From a virus, in the IMG/VR virus record IMGVR_UViG_3300017605_000635, positions 1-64,000 of that record: a stretch of 64,000 nt of DNA, one strand, 5' to 3'. Of this stretch, positions 57,125-64,000 are shown piece after piece. Position numbers and translations under genes: made by a program. The notes under the pieces were generated by a model, which was given only the letters and a program-made list of their open reading frames with translations, had not been told where the DNA came from and made no database searches. The number at the start of each line of letters is the position of its first letter. Positions within the stretch are counted from its first letter, which is position 1.

Positions 57125-58000
57125 TTACACGGCTCCTGGATACTTGGACCTCGGCTCACCCTCTCCGAACTTCACCCGGCAATACTTATCGAACTCGCAG
57201 AGGCTATGTTCGATTTCGCGCATCTCCAGGTCTGGAACATGATCCTCTCGAACCTTTCCCCATGGGGAATCGCTCGCATACCGGTTGTCACTGATATCGA
57301 GGAGCATCTTCATCGAGCGGATAGCCTCTTCCCGAGGTTTGTGTTTAAGTTCGAGCCGTCGCAGTCCTCGAATCGCCCCAGGCCCGGGGTTGGCCCACGT
57401 CATGATGTCGGTCGCATCGTTCAGGAGAACGGTCCACCGCATATCCGAGACCATCTCATAGCCCATGAAACCGCCGACACCCTTGACAGTCTGAAGGAGG
57501 TCGAACGTCTTCTCCAGGCTCCTCGTTCCACGTGCCGTCTCGGCAAGCTTGAAACGGAGGTCGAATAGCCTGGAGCAGTAGCTCACAATGGCGTCGACCT
57601 TCGGGATACCCGGTTCACTCCACACGATGTGTGCGCCGGTGAAGACCTGTTCCCCCTCGGAGAGCCGCTGTTCCAACAGCGCTTCGATGTCGGCTCCTCG
57701 CCAATCGGTCTTCCAGCCTAGAACCTCTGCCGTGCCCGTCCAGTTGAACATCCGATACCAACAGATGTTGAAGGCAATCTCTTCGAACGGCGCATCGCGG
57801 TGCGGGTCGAGGAAGTTCTTGGTCAGCCAGACAGTGCCGGCATCGAGTTGCCGAAAGGCATTGGTGAACTTGTAGTCGCGGAGAATCGGATCAGCGGTCC
57901 ACGGCTTGGGCTCCCCCGCCATCCGCTTCAGGTAGATGCGATGTCGCTCATTGATCCAATAGAAGAAGAGGTCAATGGGCGCGGTCTGGAGGTCTTTCAT
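57125..58000 (-). CDS. 5-hmdU DNA kinase helical-domain (HMUDK_hel-like) protein
   Basis: 291 aa. The N-terminal signature DLFFYWINERHRIYLKR, then PKPWTADPILRDYKFTNAFRQLD and the later QTVKGVGGFMGYEMVSDM match the helical domain described for the phage 5-hydroxymethyl-dU DNA kinase family, which shares helix-hairpin-helix features with DNA glycosylases. It should position DNA bases for the kinase. Here no P-loop is present; a separate kinase gene lies 26 nt upstream (58027). The call is from motif memory. Confidence 0.7.
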   Translation of the reverse strand: MKDLQTAPIDLFFYWINERHRIYLKRMAGEPKPWTADPILRDYKFTNAFRQLDAGTVWLTKNFLDPHRDAPFEEIAFNICWYRMFNWTGTAEVLGWKTDWRGADIEALLEQRLSEGEQVFTGAHIVWSEPGIPKVDAIVSYCSRLFDLRFKLAETARGTRSLEKTFDLLQTVKGVGGFMGYEMVSDMRWTVLLNDATDIMTWANPGPGAIRGLRRLELKHKPREEAIRSMKMLLDISDNRYASDSPWGKVREDHVPDLEMREIEHSLCEFDKYCRVKFGEGEPRSKYPGAV

Positions 58001-58026
58001 TCGTTCATCCGTCCTTTCCGAAGTTG

Positions 58027-58599
58027 TTAGATAAGTCGGAGTCGTTTCAACGTCTCCTGCAACGCCTCTTCCCGGGAGAGCTTCATCACCTCCACTCCCG
58101 CATCTTTCAATCGAGGGAGGATGGACGTCATGAGTCGACGGTTGCGGCTCTCGGTGTTCTTTGGGCTCAGTGGACGGTCGTCTCCGCGTTCATCGCGTCG
58201 AGCTTGAATTCCCTTGAGACACTCGTCGATGGGGGTGGTCAACGCGAGGACGAGGAGCGGAAAGGAGCGGTGGAGAGCAATCGTGCGCGTGACGTCGTCT
58301 TGACTGATGATGCCCTCGAAGAGGACATCGTGGCCGGGAAGACCTTCGGCGTGGTCGCGCACGGAGTCGAAGACATCGCCCGGGCTCTTGAGCGTATCGC
58401 CTCCGCCGCACGCGGTTTCGTAGTGACCAACCACCCAAAGCGGAGGACGGAGCCCCGTCGAGTCCCATTCGAGGACATACCCATAGGGCTGTTTGCGCCC
58501 GTCGATGAATTTGGGAGTCTTGCGATGGTAGCGGTCCATCACCGCTCGAACGAGCGTTGACTTGCCGGAGCCGCCAGTGCCACGGATGTTCACAATCAT
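58027..58599 (-). CDS. P-loop nucleotide/DNA kinase, candidate 5-hmdU DNA kinase
   Basis: 190 aa from ATG 58599 after AAAGGACGAAGG. Walker A IRGTGGSGKST (residues 5-15), then a kinase-like VLFEGIISQDD with an acidic Walker B-like region and ARRDERGDDRP lid. With the helical-domain protein next to it, it most likely phosphorylates 5-hydroxymethyl-dU in DNA, activating it for amino-acid transfer. In known phages (M6, ViI) these parts are usually described as one kinase. Confidence 0.7.
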   Translation of the reverse strand: MIVNIRGTGGSGKSTLVRAVMDRYHRKTPKFIDGRKQPYGYVLEWDSTGLRPPLWVVGHYETACGGGDTLKSPGDVFDSVRDHAEGLPGHDVLFEGIISQDDVTRTIALHRSFPLLVLALTTPIDECLKGIQARRDERGDDRPLSPKNTESRNRRLMTSILPRLKDAGVEVMKLSREEALQETLKRLRLI

Positions 58600-58625
58600 T
58601 CCTTCGTCCTTTCATTCGTCAAAAG

Positions 58626-58657
58626 GAGGTCGAGAAGGGCATGAACTTCTCGACCTC
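58626..58657 (-). terminator. 12-bp perfect hairpin before the kinase gene
   Basis: 58626-58637 and 58646-58657 are exact reverse complements with an 8-nt loop. Reading leftward the stem is followed by CTTTTG (58625-58620), so it resembles an intrinsic terminator or attenuator placed 26 nt before the kinase start. Confidence 0.7.
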
Positions 58658-58681
58658 TAACCGCGAGAGTCCGAAAGCGAA

Positions 58682-58710
58682 ACGATACCGGAGTCGGAGC
58701 GGAGTTACAA
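58682..58710 (-). promoter_or_regulatory. Sigma70-type promoter upstream of the kinase unit
   Basis: TTGTAA (58710-58705), 17-bp spacer, TATCGT (58687-58682) read leftward. The -10 equals that of the 881-909 promoter. The attenuator-like hairpin lies about 25 bp downstream. Confidence 0.45.
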
Positions 58711-58742
58711 CACCCTTCTCCGCCCGTCTCCGAGGACTCCCG

Positions 58743-58778
58743 GAGGGAGGCTGGCCCGAGGGCCAGGGCTCCTCCCTC
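58743..58778 (-). terminator. Nested hairpin after the HD-domain gene
   Basis: GAGGGAGG (58743-58750) pairs with 58771-58778, and an inner stem CTGGCC/GGCCAG (58751-58756 with 58761-58766) forms within. It is 10 nt after the 58788 stop. The 188-bp gap 58600-58787 thus holds two hairpins and a promoter. Confidence 0.6.
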
Positions 58779-58787
58779 GGGTCGTTT

Positions 58788-59453
58788 CTACGTGGCCCGG
58801 GCCATGTCCTTCCGGGCTCTCCGGTCTCGGAGGTCTTCGAGCCGATGGGTGAGGAACTCGTGGGTTCGGAGGTATTCCATTTCGGCATACCGCCAATCCC
58901 ACGGTTGCCATCCGAGACGTATCTTGATTCGGTCCCACTCCTTGTCGGTGATGGCCGGGTAGTCAGGCTCCCGGATGACGAAGTCTCGACCGAAGCTGAA
59001 TGCCCCCTCGAAGCGGACCATGAGCTTATCGGCTTCGAGGACGGGCGGAGACATCACTGTCGAGAGCCCCCAGTGACGATAGAGCATCGTTTGCGCCCGG
59101 TCTTCCGCCTCGCAGTATGCCTTCATTGGCGGAGACTCCTTCAACCACTTGGTGACGTCTCCGAGGATGTACTCCGAGTCGTCGTGGTGGAGCCCTTGCA
59201 GACTCACGAGGAGCAACAACTCTCTCCACTGGGAGTCGTCAATGGGGGTGTACCCTTGATTCGCAAGCAATGCTGCAAGCTTTGAGACGTACACCGCGTG
59301 CTGCGCCGTCGACAACGGCTCCCTCGACGCTCCGGCCCACCGGTTCTGAATTGCCAGGTGATGGGCCACGTCTTCGAGGACAATGTCCTCCGGGCGGAGG
59401 TCGAGTGGATTGACCTTCTTGCGTGACGGATAGGTTGTGATGAATGGGTCCAC
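58788..59453 (-). CDS. HD-domain phosphohydrolase (YfbR-like nucleotidase)
   Basis: 221 aa from GTG 59453. His in PLSTAQHAVYVSKL, HHDDSEYILGDVTKWLK as the HD motif with Glu and Asp, and LEADKLMVRFEGAF with the last Asp: full HD set of the 5'-deoxynucleotidase/dNTPase type. In a hypermodification operon it could remove unwanted dNMP or dNTP (for example unmodified thymidine nucleotides); that is inference. GTG start follows GAAAGGACGAGAG. Confidence 0.75.
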   Translation of the reverse strand: MDPFITTYPSRKKVNPLDLRPEDIVLEDVAHHLAIQNRWAGASREPLSTAQHAVYVSKLAALLANQGYTPIDDSQWRELLLLVSLQGLHHDDSEYILGDVTKWLKESPPMKAYCEAEDRAQTMLYRHWGLSTVMSPPVLEADKLMVRFEGAFSFGRDFVIREPDYPAITDKEWDRIKIRLGWQPWDWRYAEMEYLRTHEFLTHRLEDLRDRRARKDMARAT

Positions 59454-59470
59454 GGTCTCTCGTCCTTTCG

Positions 59471-60889
59471 TTAGACAACTTCAAGGCGGATGACGCTTTT
59501 GGGTTTGTCCCAAGGGTTCCGGAGATCAGGGAGCCGCAGCGCTTTTGCCGCTGTTAAGACCTCGGAGCCACAGAGCGATTGTTCGTGCCCATCGCCACAA
59601 CGCAAGCACCCCGAGGGTGGGCACTCCTCCATCGGTTCGAAGTGATATCCGCGTTCACCGGTCGTGAGATTCCCAGTATCAACACGCCGGTGCATGGGCA
59701 CCATATGGCCGTGGCACTGGTCGGCCGTCAAGAACTCGGGGCCCATCGACTTCCACATCACCGAGTTGACCCGCGTGTATTCGTAGCAGAGCGAGTAGGT
59801 CATCCCGAGTTGCTTGGCCCGGGCGCTGTAGAGCGTATGCCCCTCCCGTCGATACTCCTCGACAATCGTCTTCTGTCCACCGCACTGGTTCTCGGTGAAC
59901 AGTTCCGCGAACCTCCGAGACCGCTCGTCAGGGAACTTCTTCGTGATCCGCTCGACCATCGCCCGGGCCCACGCGTGTCCCGCCTCGACGAACTTCACGA
60001 TGACGTGGTCGGCTCCCGCCTCTGCGAGTCGTTCGAAGAGGTGGAGCACGTCGTCGTGGGAGACGACTCCGGGGATGATCGGATTGCATTGGATGGAGAC
60101 GTAGATGCCCTGAGCGTGCAACTCCCGTATTTCGTCGAGATGCTCAGCGAGGGAGACCGCTCCCGGAGAAAGGCGATGCCACGTGTCCTGGTCCGGGGTG
60201 TTGAGAGACTTTTGCGCATAGCTGTACTTGTTCTGCCTCAGGATGTCGAACGCCCACGATGGGTAGTGGAGGCGAGAGAGGAAGAAGACAGGGAGCCCTG
60301 CGTCTGTAAAAGCTTGCGCGCCTTCTTGAGTGTTGTGGTAATACTCCTCGATTGGGAGGAACGGGTCCGTGAACGAGGAGAAGTAGCCGGCAGCGGAAAC
60401 CTGCATGGATTTAAGTTGTTTTCGGACGTGAGCCCCGTATCCGAGAGGAACAGTAACAAGTCCACTGCCACGGTATCCTCGGGCGCCACTGTTGATGTAG
60501 CAAAATTGGCAACCAACCGAACACCATCCGCCGTATGGCTGAGTGAGAATGGCATCAGTCTCACACGGGCGGTCTCGTTGCCCGTTTTCGAGTCCATCAC
60601 CTTTACTCGAATACCAACCCTGTAAATCCTTTCCCTTGTCTTGGCGGATGTGCGGAAACGGGTCGAGGAAGACCGTGACGTCTTTGAGGTTCTCTTCTTT
60701 TGCACCGCGCACCATCCCTATCTTTGCCCACCGCTGCTTCATCACCCGGCCGGTAACGTCGTCGTGCTTCTCCTCGATAGGTCCGAGGATGTCGCGCATT
60801 TCCGGGTCGACCTTCATGAAATACTGGTAGGCTTTCCGCGTAGTTGACTCTTCGTCGAGATTGGCGAGGAAGTCTGTTTCACTTTGCAT
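59471..60889 (-). CDS. Radical SAM enzyme of the thymidine hypermodification cluster
   Basis: 472 aa from ATG 60889 (AGGAG upstream). Radical SAM motif GGWCSVGCQFCYINSG with Cys123, Cys127 and Cys130; later FFSSFTDPFLP and NPIIPGVVSHDD are typical barrel parts. Four C-terminal cysteines (423, 428, 431, 440: CPPSGCLRC ... SLC) suggest a second cluster. In phage M6 a radical SAM protein rearranges glycyl-thymidine toward an aminoethyl base; this is the likely counterpart. Related folds include spore photoproduct lyase, so substrate is unproven. Confidence 0.82.
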   Translation of the reverse strand: MQSETDFLANLDEESTTRKAYQYFMKVDPEMRDILGPIEEKHDDVTGRVMKQRWAKIGMVRGAKEENLKDVTVFLDPFPHIRQDKGKDLQGWYSSKGDGLENGQRDRPCETDAILTQPYGGWCSVGCQFCYINSGARGYRGSGLVTVPLGYGAHVRKQLKSMQVSAAGYFSSFTDPFLPIEEYYHNTQEGAQAFTDAGLPVFFLSRLHYPSWAFDILRQNKYSYAQKSLNTPDQDTWHRLSPGAVSLAEHLDEIRELHAQGIYVSIQCNPIIPGVVSHDDVLHLFERLAEAGADHVIVKFVEAGHAWARAMVERITKKFPDERSRRFAELFTENQCGGQKTIVEEYRREGHTLYSARAKQLGMTYSLCYEYTRVNSVMWKSMGPEFLTADQCHGHMVPMHRRVDTGNLTTGERGYHFEPMEECPPSGCLRCGDGHEQSLCGSEVLTAAKALRLPDLRNPWDKPKSVIRLEVV

Positions 60890-60891
60890 GG

Positions 60892-61158
60892 TTATCTCCT
60901 GGAATCTCCCCCGGGGTCCAACGCGATCAAGAGGATGACCGTCCAAACCACGAGACCGATGCCGATGATCGCTGCGGCGGTGTACGTTCCGTATTCGCTG
61001 TTGAGCCCATAGCCTGCATACGCGAACAAGACCACGGCCAGGTAAAACGGAATCGAGAGAAACACCACCCTCTGCGTAAAGCTCGTCATGTCATTCATCC
61101 TTTCAGGAGGTTCGTTGTGAATCTTCTTCCAAACGTCGTAGTTGTACTTAGGATACAC
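60892..61158 (-). CDS. Two-helix membrane protein (88 aa) in the modification operon
   Basis: GTG 61158 with GGAG at six bases. Helices about residues 30-48 and 58-80 (VVFLSIPFYLAVVLFAYAGY, AAAIIGIGLVVWTVILLIAL). Starts one base after the PLP gene stop and ends two bases before the radical SAM start, so it is firmly inside the unit. No known link to base modification. Confidence 0.65.
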   Translation of the reverse strand: MYPKYNYDVWKKIHNEPPERMNDMTSFTQRVVFLSIPFYLAVVLFAYAGYGLNSEYGTYTAAAIIGIGLVVWTVILLIALDPGGDSRR

Positions 61159-61159
61159 G

Positions 61160-61981
61160 CTACGCTCCGATATTCCACATCAGCACCGGCTGACGTAACG
61201 TCTCCATCACTCCAGGCGTATGCATCCACGCCCAGGCGCGAACTTCGTAGTGCGCATGCGCCGGGAACGGCGGCAACCGCTCTGCCCGGTTTTCGTAGTA
61301 GTCACACATCGACGTCACGACCCGGAGCCGGTTCTGGATGCACGGACCGAGACCCGCCATCCGCTCGACCTCCCTCCGGAACCGCTGCTCCTCTCTCGCA
61401 TACCCCTGCACCGCGATGACGTGCCCCTCGAAGCCTCGGAGGACACCCGCGAGGTGGGTTCCCGTTCCCGTCGGCACCACGACGCACCCGGGGTTGGCCT
61501 CTCCTACAGCCTCCCGAGTCTCTGCCTCTACGGCCGCAACCGTCTCCGGAAGGCGGAGCCCGGTGGGGAAGAGGAACCACGGCTCATAGACCTGCTGAAT
61601 CAGGTGGTTCGCCATCTCGTAACGCATTGTGAACTGTCGGCCTGCCACGAGGGGCACGAGGGGAACCCCAAGAGACCGCACCGCCAGACACGGCCCGGGA
61701 ATTGCCTCCGGGTCGCCAACGTATTGCGGGTATCCGACCAGCACCTTGCGCCCGAGGGTCAACCCGATGGTCGCCACGAGTTGCCCGTTCAAGCTCCGGC
61801 CGGTATCGACCACGGCCATCACCCGGACATCCGGTCGAGCCTCCATCGCCGCATAGACACCCCTTGCCTTCGAGAGCGGAGGGAATGGCCAACAGAGGTC
61901 TTCACGCTTGACGAGAACTTCGACATCGTGGACCTTGTACCCCTCGATGGGCGTCTTGGAGAGCGTAGCAACGGTGGTCAC
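61160..61981 (-). CDS. Fold-type II PLP-dependent enzyme
   Basis: 273 aa from GTG 61981 (GAGG six bases upstream, GTGA overlap). EVLVKREDLCWPFPPLSKARG places Lys38 as the Schiff-base residue, MAVVDTGRSLNGQLVATIGL is the substrate loop, and VVPTGTGTHLAGVLRGF the phosphate-binding loop, as in threonine synthase, ACC deaminase and D-cysteine desulfhydrase relatives. In ViI/M6-type pathways a PLP enzyme decarboxylates the DNA-linked amino acid; this is the likely role here. Confidence 0.78.
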   Translation of the reverse strand: MTTVATLSKTPIEGYKVHDVEVLVKREDLCWPFPPLSKARGVYAAMEARPDVRVMAVVDTGRSLNGQLVATIGLTLGRKVLVGYPQYVGDPEAIPGPCLAVRSLGVPLVPLVAGRQFTMRYEMANHLIQQVYEPWFLFPTGLRLPETVAAVEAETREAVGEANPGCVVVPTGTGTHLAGVLRGFEGHVIAVQGYAREEQRFRREVERMAGLGPCIQNRLRVVTSMCDYYENRAERLPPFPAHAHYEVRAWAWMHTPGVMETLRQPVLMWNIGA

Positions 61982-62211
61982 AGAAGACCTCGAATCAACC
62001 GCCAGACCTCCGCTCCAATCCACCCCAGCGCAATAACCGCTACCCAACAGAACACCGCGAGGAGAACCACCACGAGCCCTTTGAACGGGAGGCTGGGCTC
62101 CATCTCCGGCTCCTCGGGAGCGGATAGCACGTCCTCGAAGTGACGGCGGGTGTTTTCGGCGGCGCCTGTGGCCTTCTCGAACGGGTCTCGACCTTGGGGA
62201 CTATACGCCAT
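61978..62211 (-). CDS. Single-pass membrane protein (77 aa) in the modification operon
   Basis: ATG 62211 with GGAGG upstream, overlapping the transferase stop by 11 nt. Acidic cytoplasmic part (about 1-42), then PFKGLVVVLLAVFCWVAVIA membrane helix. GTGA coupling to the PLP gene. Not recognised; may anchor the modification complex or be unrelated. Confidence 0.65.
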   Translation of the reverse strand: MAYSPQGRDPFEKATGAAENTRRHFEDVLSAPEEPEMEPSLPFKGLVVVLLAVFCWVAVIALGWIGAEVWRLIRGLL

Positions 62212-63043
62212 GGGCCATTTCCTCCTTCATCATCCACGCGTGCATGTTGTAGGCGGTCGGTGAAACGTTAATCCACGGTTCGAGGGCGTGCTTCAGTTCC
62301 TTTGTGTCGATGCCGACCGGATAGATGCCGTTGACGTGGGCCTTCCACTTGCAGAGGATGGTCTCGAACTCCTGGAGCCCGAGGGAACGGTTGTTGGTTG
62401 GGGGAGCCTTGAGGTCAGAGAGATTCAGTTGAAGATGATCTACAGCCACGGTGTTCCAACCGTCTCGCCCATAGGATGAAATGGTTGACTTTTCTGCCCA
62501 CATCTTTGCGGCTTCCGACGGAGAATCATAGAACATGTCCGCCTTCGAGAACTGCACTGGCACGTCGAACAACCGCTCCAACATGTCGGCTACCTTGAAG
62601 GCTATCCAAGGACCGAACTGGGGCCATACGGTGACGGCGTTTTTGACGTGCTGGTAGGTGACGGGCTCTTTCAACGATTCAAGGAGGAACACCGGCCGTT
62701 CGGGCTCGCTGTAGTAGGCTCGCATGAACCAGTCGACTGCCGCCACCGCTTTGTCCCCTCGAAAGTGTCGCCGCTCTCGACCTCGGGGCCACCGTCCTCC
62801 GACCGGGCTCTCACTCGTATTGTACGCGAACTGAAGCATGGGCCCCCAAAAATCGGGCTGCTCAGAAATCCACGAGGCAAGACCCGCGTGGTAGCACATC
62901 CAGTAGGCTAGGCACCAACGGCGGAGTTGATCGCGGTCCATTCCTGCGGCGTGGACCACGTTGTAGACCGGATCAAGGTCTCCGGCTTCGATCAGTTTCC
63001 GCCCGAACGTTTCGAGCGGTAGCACGTCATACTTGGGCGTCAT
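62201..63043 (-). CDS. Amino acid:DNA transferase-like (ADDT) protein
   Basis: 280 aa from ATG 63043 after AAAGGACGAACG. DPVYNVVHAAGMDRDQLRRW, WMCYHAGLASWISEQPDFW, then FMRAYYSEPERPVFLLESL fits the family first called aGPT-pyrophosphorylase and later amino acid:DNA transferase, which displaces the phosphate of the activated base with an amino acid. It would join an amino acid (glycine in M6, serine in ViI) to phosphorylated 5-hmdU. Amino-acid choice here unknown. Motif match by memory. Confidence 0.65.
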   Translation of the reverse strand: MTPKYDVLPLETFGRKLIEAGDLDPVYNVVHAAGMDRDQLRRWCLAYWMCYHAGLASWISEQPDFWGPMLQFAYNTSESPVGGRWPRGRERRHFRGDKAVAAVDWFMRAYYSEPERPVFLLESLKEPVTYQHVKNAVTVWPQFGPWIAFKVADMLERLFDVPVQFSKADMFYDSPSEAAKMWAEKSTISSYGRDGWNTVAVDHLQLNLSDLKAPPTNNRSLGLQEFETILCKWKAHVNGIYPVGIDTKELKHALEPWINVSPTAYNMHAWMMKEEMAHGV

Positions 63044-63203
63044 TCGTTCGTCCTTTCTTTCGTTCGTTTATCAGTTGATCGATTATCTTCCCCAACGTCA
63101 ATTCCTCGGGGCATTTCTTGCAGGGAACTCGATGCCCCCCGAGGCAATGAGGGTCTGGGCACTTGTTGAGACGGTTGCAGTCATTACATCGTTGCCAATG
63201 CAT
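63027..63203 (-). CDS. Small Cys/His-rich zinc protein (58 aa)
   Basis: ATG 63203 with GGAG upstream, one base after the RHH stop. CNDCNRLNKCPDPHCLGGH and CKKCPEE offer enough ligands for one or two zinc ions. The 3' end overlaps the transferase gene by 17 nt. Unknown function. Confidence 0.55.
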   Translation of the reverse strand: MHWQRCNDCNRLNKCPDPHCLGGHRVPCKKCPEELTLGKIIDQLINERKKGRTNDAQV

Positions 63204-63204
63204 G

Positions 63205-63432
63205 TTACTTCTCCGTCACCACCAGCGTCTTCTCTTCGAACGGCAGCGGGTCTCCTCGGTTTTCCTCCGAGGTCGAAAGCTTCACCCCCGAGGTCTCAAG
63301 CTCCCCCGCCAGGAGCTTCCGGAGAATATCCGACATTGGCACGTTCCGCTCTCGGGCCAAGTCCTTCAGCGCTTGCTTCTCCTCTCGGGAGACCGTGAAC
63401 CCGATGAATTCGTCGCCGGCATAGCTTGTCAT
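63205..63432 (-). CDS. Ribbon-helix-helix-like regulator (75 aa)
   Basis: ATG 63432 with GGAG upstream. DEFIGFTVSREEKQALKDLARERNVPMSDILRKLL in shorthand has the strand-helix-helix pattern of CopG/Arc-type DNA binders; the acidic tail follows. Being just upstream of the modification genes, it may regulate them. Confidence 0.6.
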   Translation of the reverse strand: MTSYAGDEFIGFTVSREEKQALKDLARERNVPMSDILRKLLAGELETSGVKLSTSEENRGDPLPFEEKTLVVTEK

Positions 63433-63848
63433 CTGAATATCTCCACTTGATGTGTCATCGCAATCGTCTCGACGACTCCGTTGAAATCGAACCCTCGACT
63501 GACCCAGAGGAACGGATACTTGTCCCACTCCTTGATCCCCATCGGTGGAATGATCCGGGTCGACGTTCTGTCCGGGTCTCGGGCATCAAAGATGATGTAG
63601 TAGGCTCGATGGCACTGGGCGGAGAGCCGCTTCATCGTGAGTTCTTGAATCCCCGGGGATTCAAAATCTGGGTCGGCGTATTTGAACTCCCAAATGCTCG
63701 TGACGTTGTTCCCGGTGACCCAGAGGTCAGGGATACCGCTTTTGAACCGGTCTTGGAATGGGAGCCAGACCCACGAGGGTTGCGCCTGGCGTCCGAGTTC
63801 GATGACCTTGGCCTTGAGCTTGTTCTCGTTCCAGCGTGTGCGTCTCAT
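63429..63848 (-). CDS. VRR-NUC-like PD-(D/E)xK nuclease (139 aa)
   Basis: ATG 63848, GGAGG upstream. FQDRFKSGIPDLWVTGNNVTSIWEFKYAD in shorthand contains G-x-P-D...E-x-K, the VRR-NUC active-site set (Asp, Glu, Lys). Likely a structure-specific nuclease for DNA processing. ATGA overlaps with both neighbours. Confidence 0.72.
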   Translation of the reverse strand: MRRTRWNENKLKAKVIELGRQAQPSWVWLPFQDRFKSGIPDLWVTGNNVTSIWEFKYADPDFESPGIQELTMKRLSAQCHRAYYIIFDARDPDRTSTRIIPPMGIKEWDKYPFLWVSRGFDFNGVVETIAMTHQVEIFR

Positions 63849-64000
63849 TCATTCCTCCGGTCAATCGTTCTTTGAGTCACGCGTGCCCACGGTCTCGGAA
63901 TCGAGGAGTATGCCGACCAGAGGTTCAGTCGACCATCGTCATTCCAATAGACCATTGGCTTATGATCCTCGGAGAGACAGACACCGCACCCGTCTCCGGG
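63845..64000 (-). CDS. Partial gene (C-terminal 51 residues) at right edge
   Basis: Open frame from the edge to a TGA that overlaps the next ATG. GCGVCLSEDHKPMVYWNDDGRLNLW looks like folded coding sequence with a C-x2-C pair. The N-terminus is outside the window. Unknown function. Confidence 0.6.
   Translation of the reverse strand, partial: PGDGCGVCLSEDHKPMVYWNDDGRLNLWSAYSSIPRPWARVTQRTIDRRNE

Noticed and set aside
59471-60889. Spore photoproduct lyase-like DNA repair enzyme
   Set aside because: The radical SAM core is similar, but operon context and C-terminal cysteines point to base hypermodification.
1-64000. Whole-genome circle: the two edge gene fragments join in frame
   Set aside because: The leftmost and rightmost leftward fragments happen to be in register, but the chance is one in three and the fragments show no clear family continuity; not enough to claim a circular genome.

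Overview
The window is a contiguous stretch of a tailed double-stranded DNA bacteriophage genome (Caudoviricetes). The order terminase, portal, protease/scaffold, capsid, connectors, tail tube, frameshifted tail chaperones and a 1,809-residue tape measure points to a long non-contractile (siphovirus) tail; no sheath gene was seen. Exported lipoproteins, an M15 peptidoglycan peptidase and a perosamine-type sugar aminotransferase suggest a Gram-negative host. Base composition is G+C rich. Genes are tightly packed, with stop/start overlaps (ATGA, GTGA, TAATG) almost everywhere. Both edges cut through a gene, so this is probably part of a larger genome. No tRNA, CRISPR, integrase or insertion sequence was found.

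Layout. (1) 1-760, leftward: small early-type genes. (2) 761-1007: divergent promoter region. (3) 1008-4815, rightward: YozE-like protein, primase-polymerase/VirE-type helicase, and small proteins. (4) 4816-5361: noncoding, holding 13 GTAAC/GTTAC pentamers and a perfect 20-bp inverted repeat; candidate origin, packaging site or regulatory centre. (5) 5362-41258, rightward late block: terminases, portal, a run of exported and surface-like proteins, protease/scaffold, encapsulin-like capsid protein, connectors, a five-gene sugar/glycosyltransferase cassette (18832-23361) embedded among head-tail genes, tail genes, lysis genes and tail-associated glycosidase-like proteins. (6) About 41260-41340: long inverted repeat where the two transcription directions converge. 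(7) 41343-64000, leftward: a cluster of small zinc-ribbon and hypothetical proteins, a Toprim protein, SF1 and SF2 helicases, a DnaQ-like exonuclease and a cold-shock protein, then a DNA-modification operon.

The most important system is at about 54.8-63.0 kb: a thymidylate-synthase homologue, a 5-hmdU DNA kinase helical-domain protein and a separate P-loop kinase, an HD phosphohydrolase, a radical SAM enzyme, a fold-type-II PLP enzyme and an amino acid:DNA transferase-like protein. This matches the post-replicative thymidine hypermodification logic known from Salmonella phage ViI and Pseudomonas phage M6 (5-hydroxymethyl-dU, phosphorylation, amino-acid attachment, then radical SAM/PLP remodelling to an aminoalkyl thymidine). 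Three small membrane proteins and a secreted protein with calcium-binding-like character sit inside the same unit and are not part of the known pathway.

A second noteworthy system is the glycosylation cassette: DegT-type aminotransferase, hexapeptide acyltransferase and three glycosyltransferases, all overlap-coupled inside the head-to-tail late operon. This suggests the virion, or the host surface, is decorated with an amino-sugar. Functional names rest on motif recognition by eye; no database search was run.
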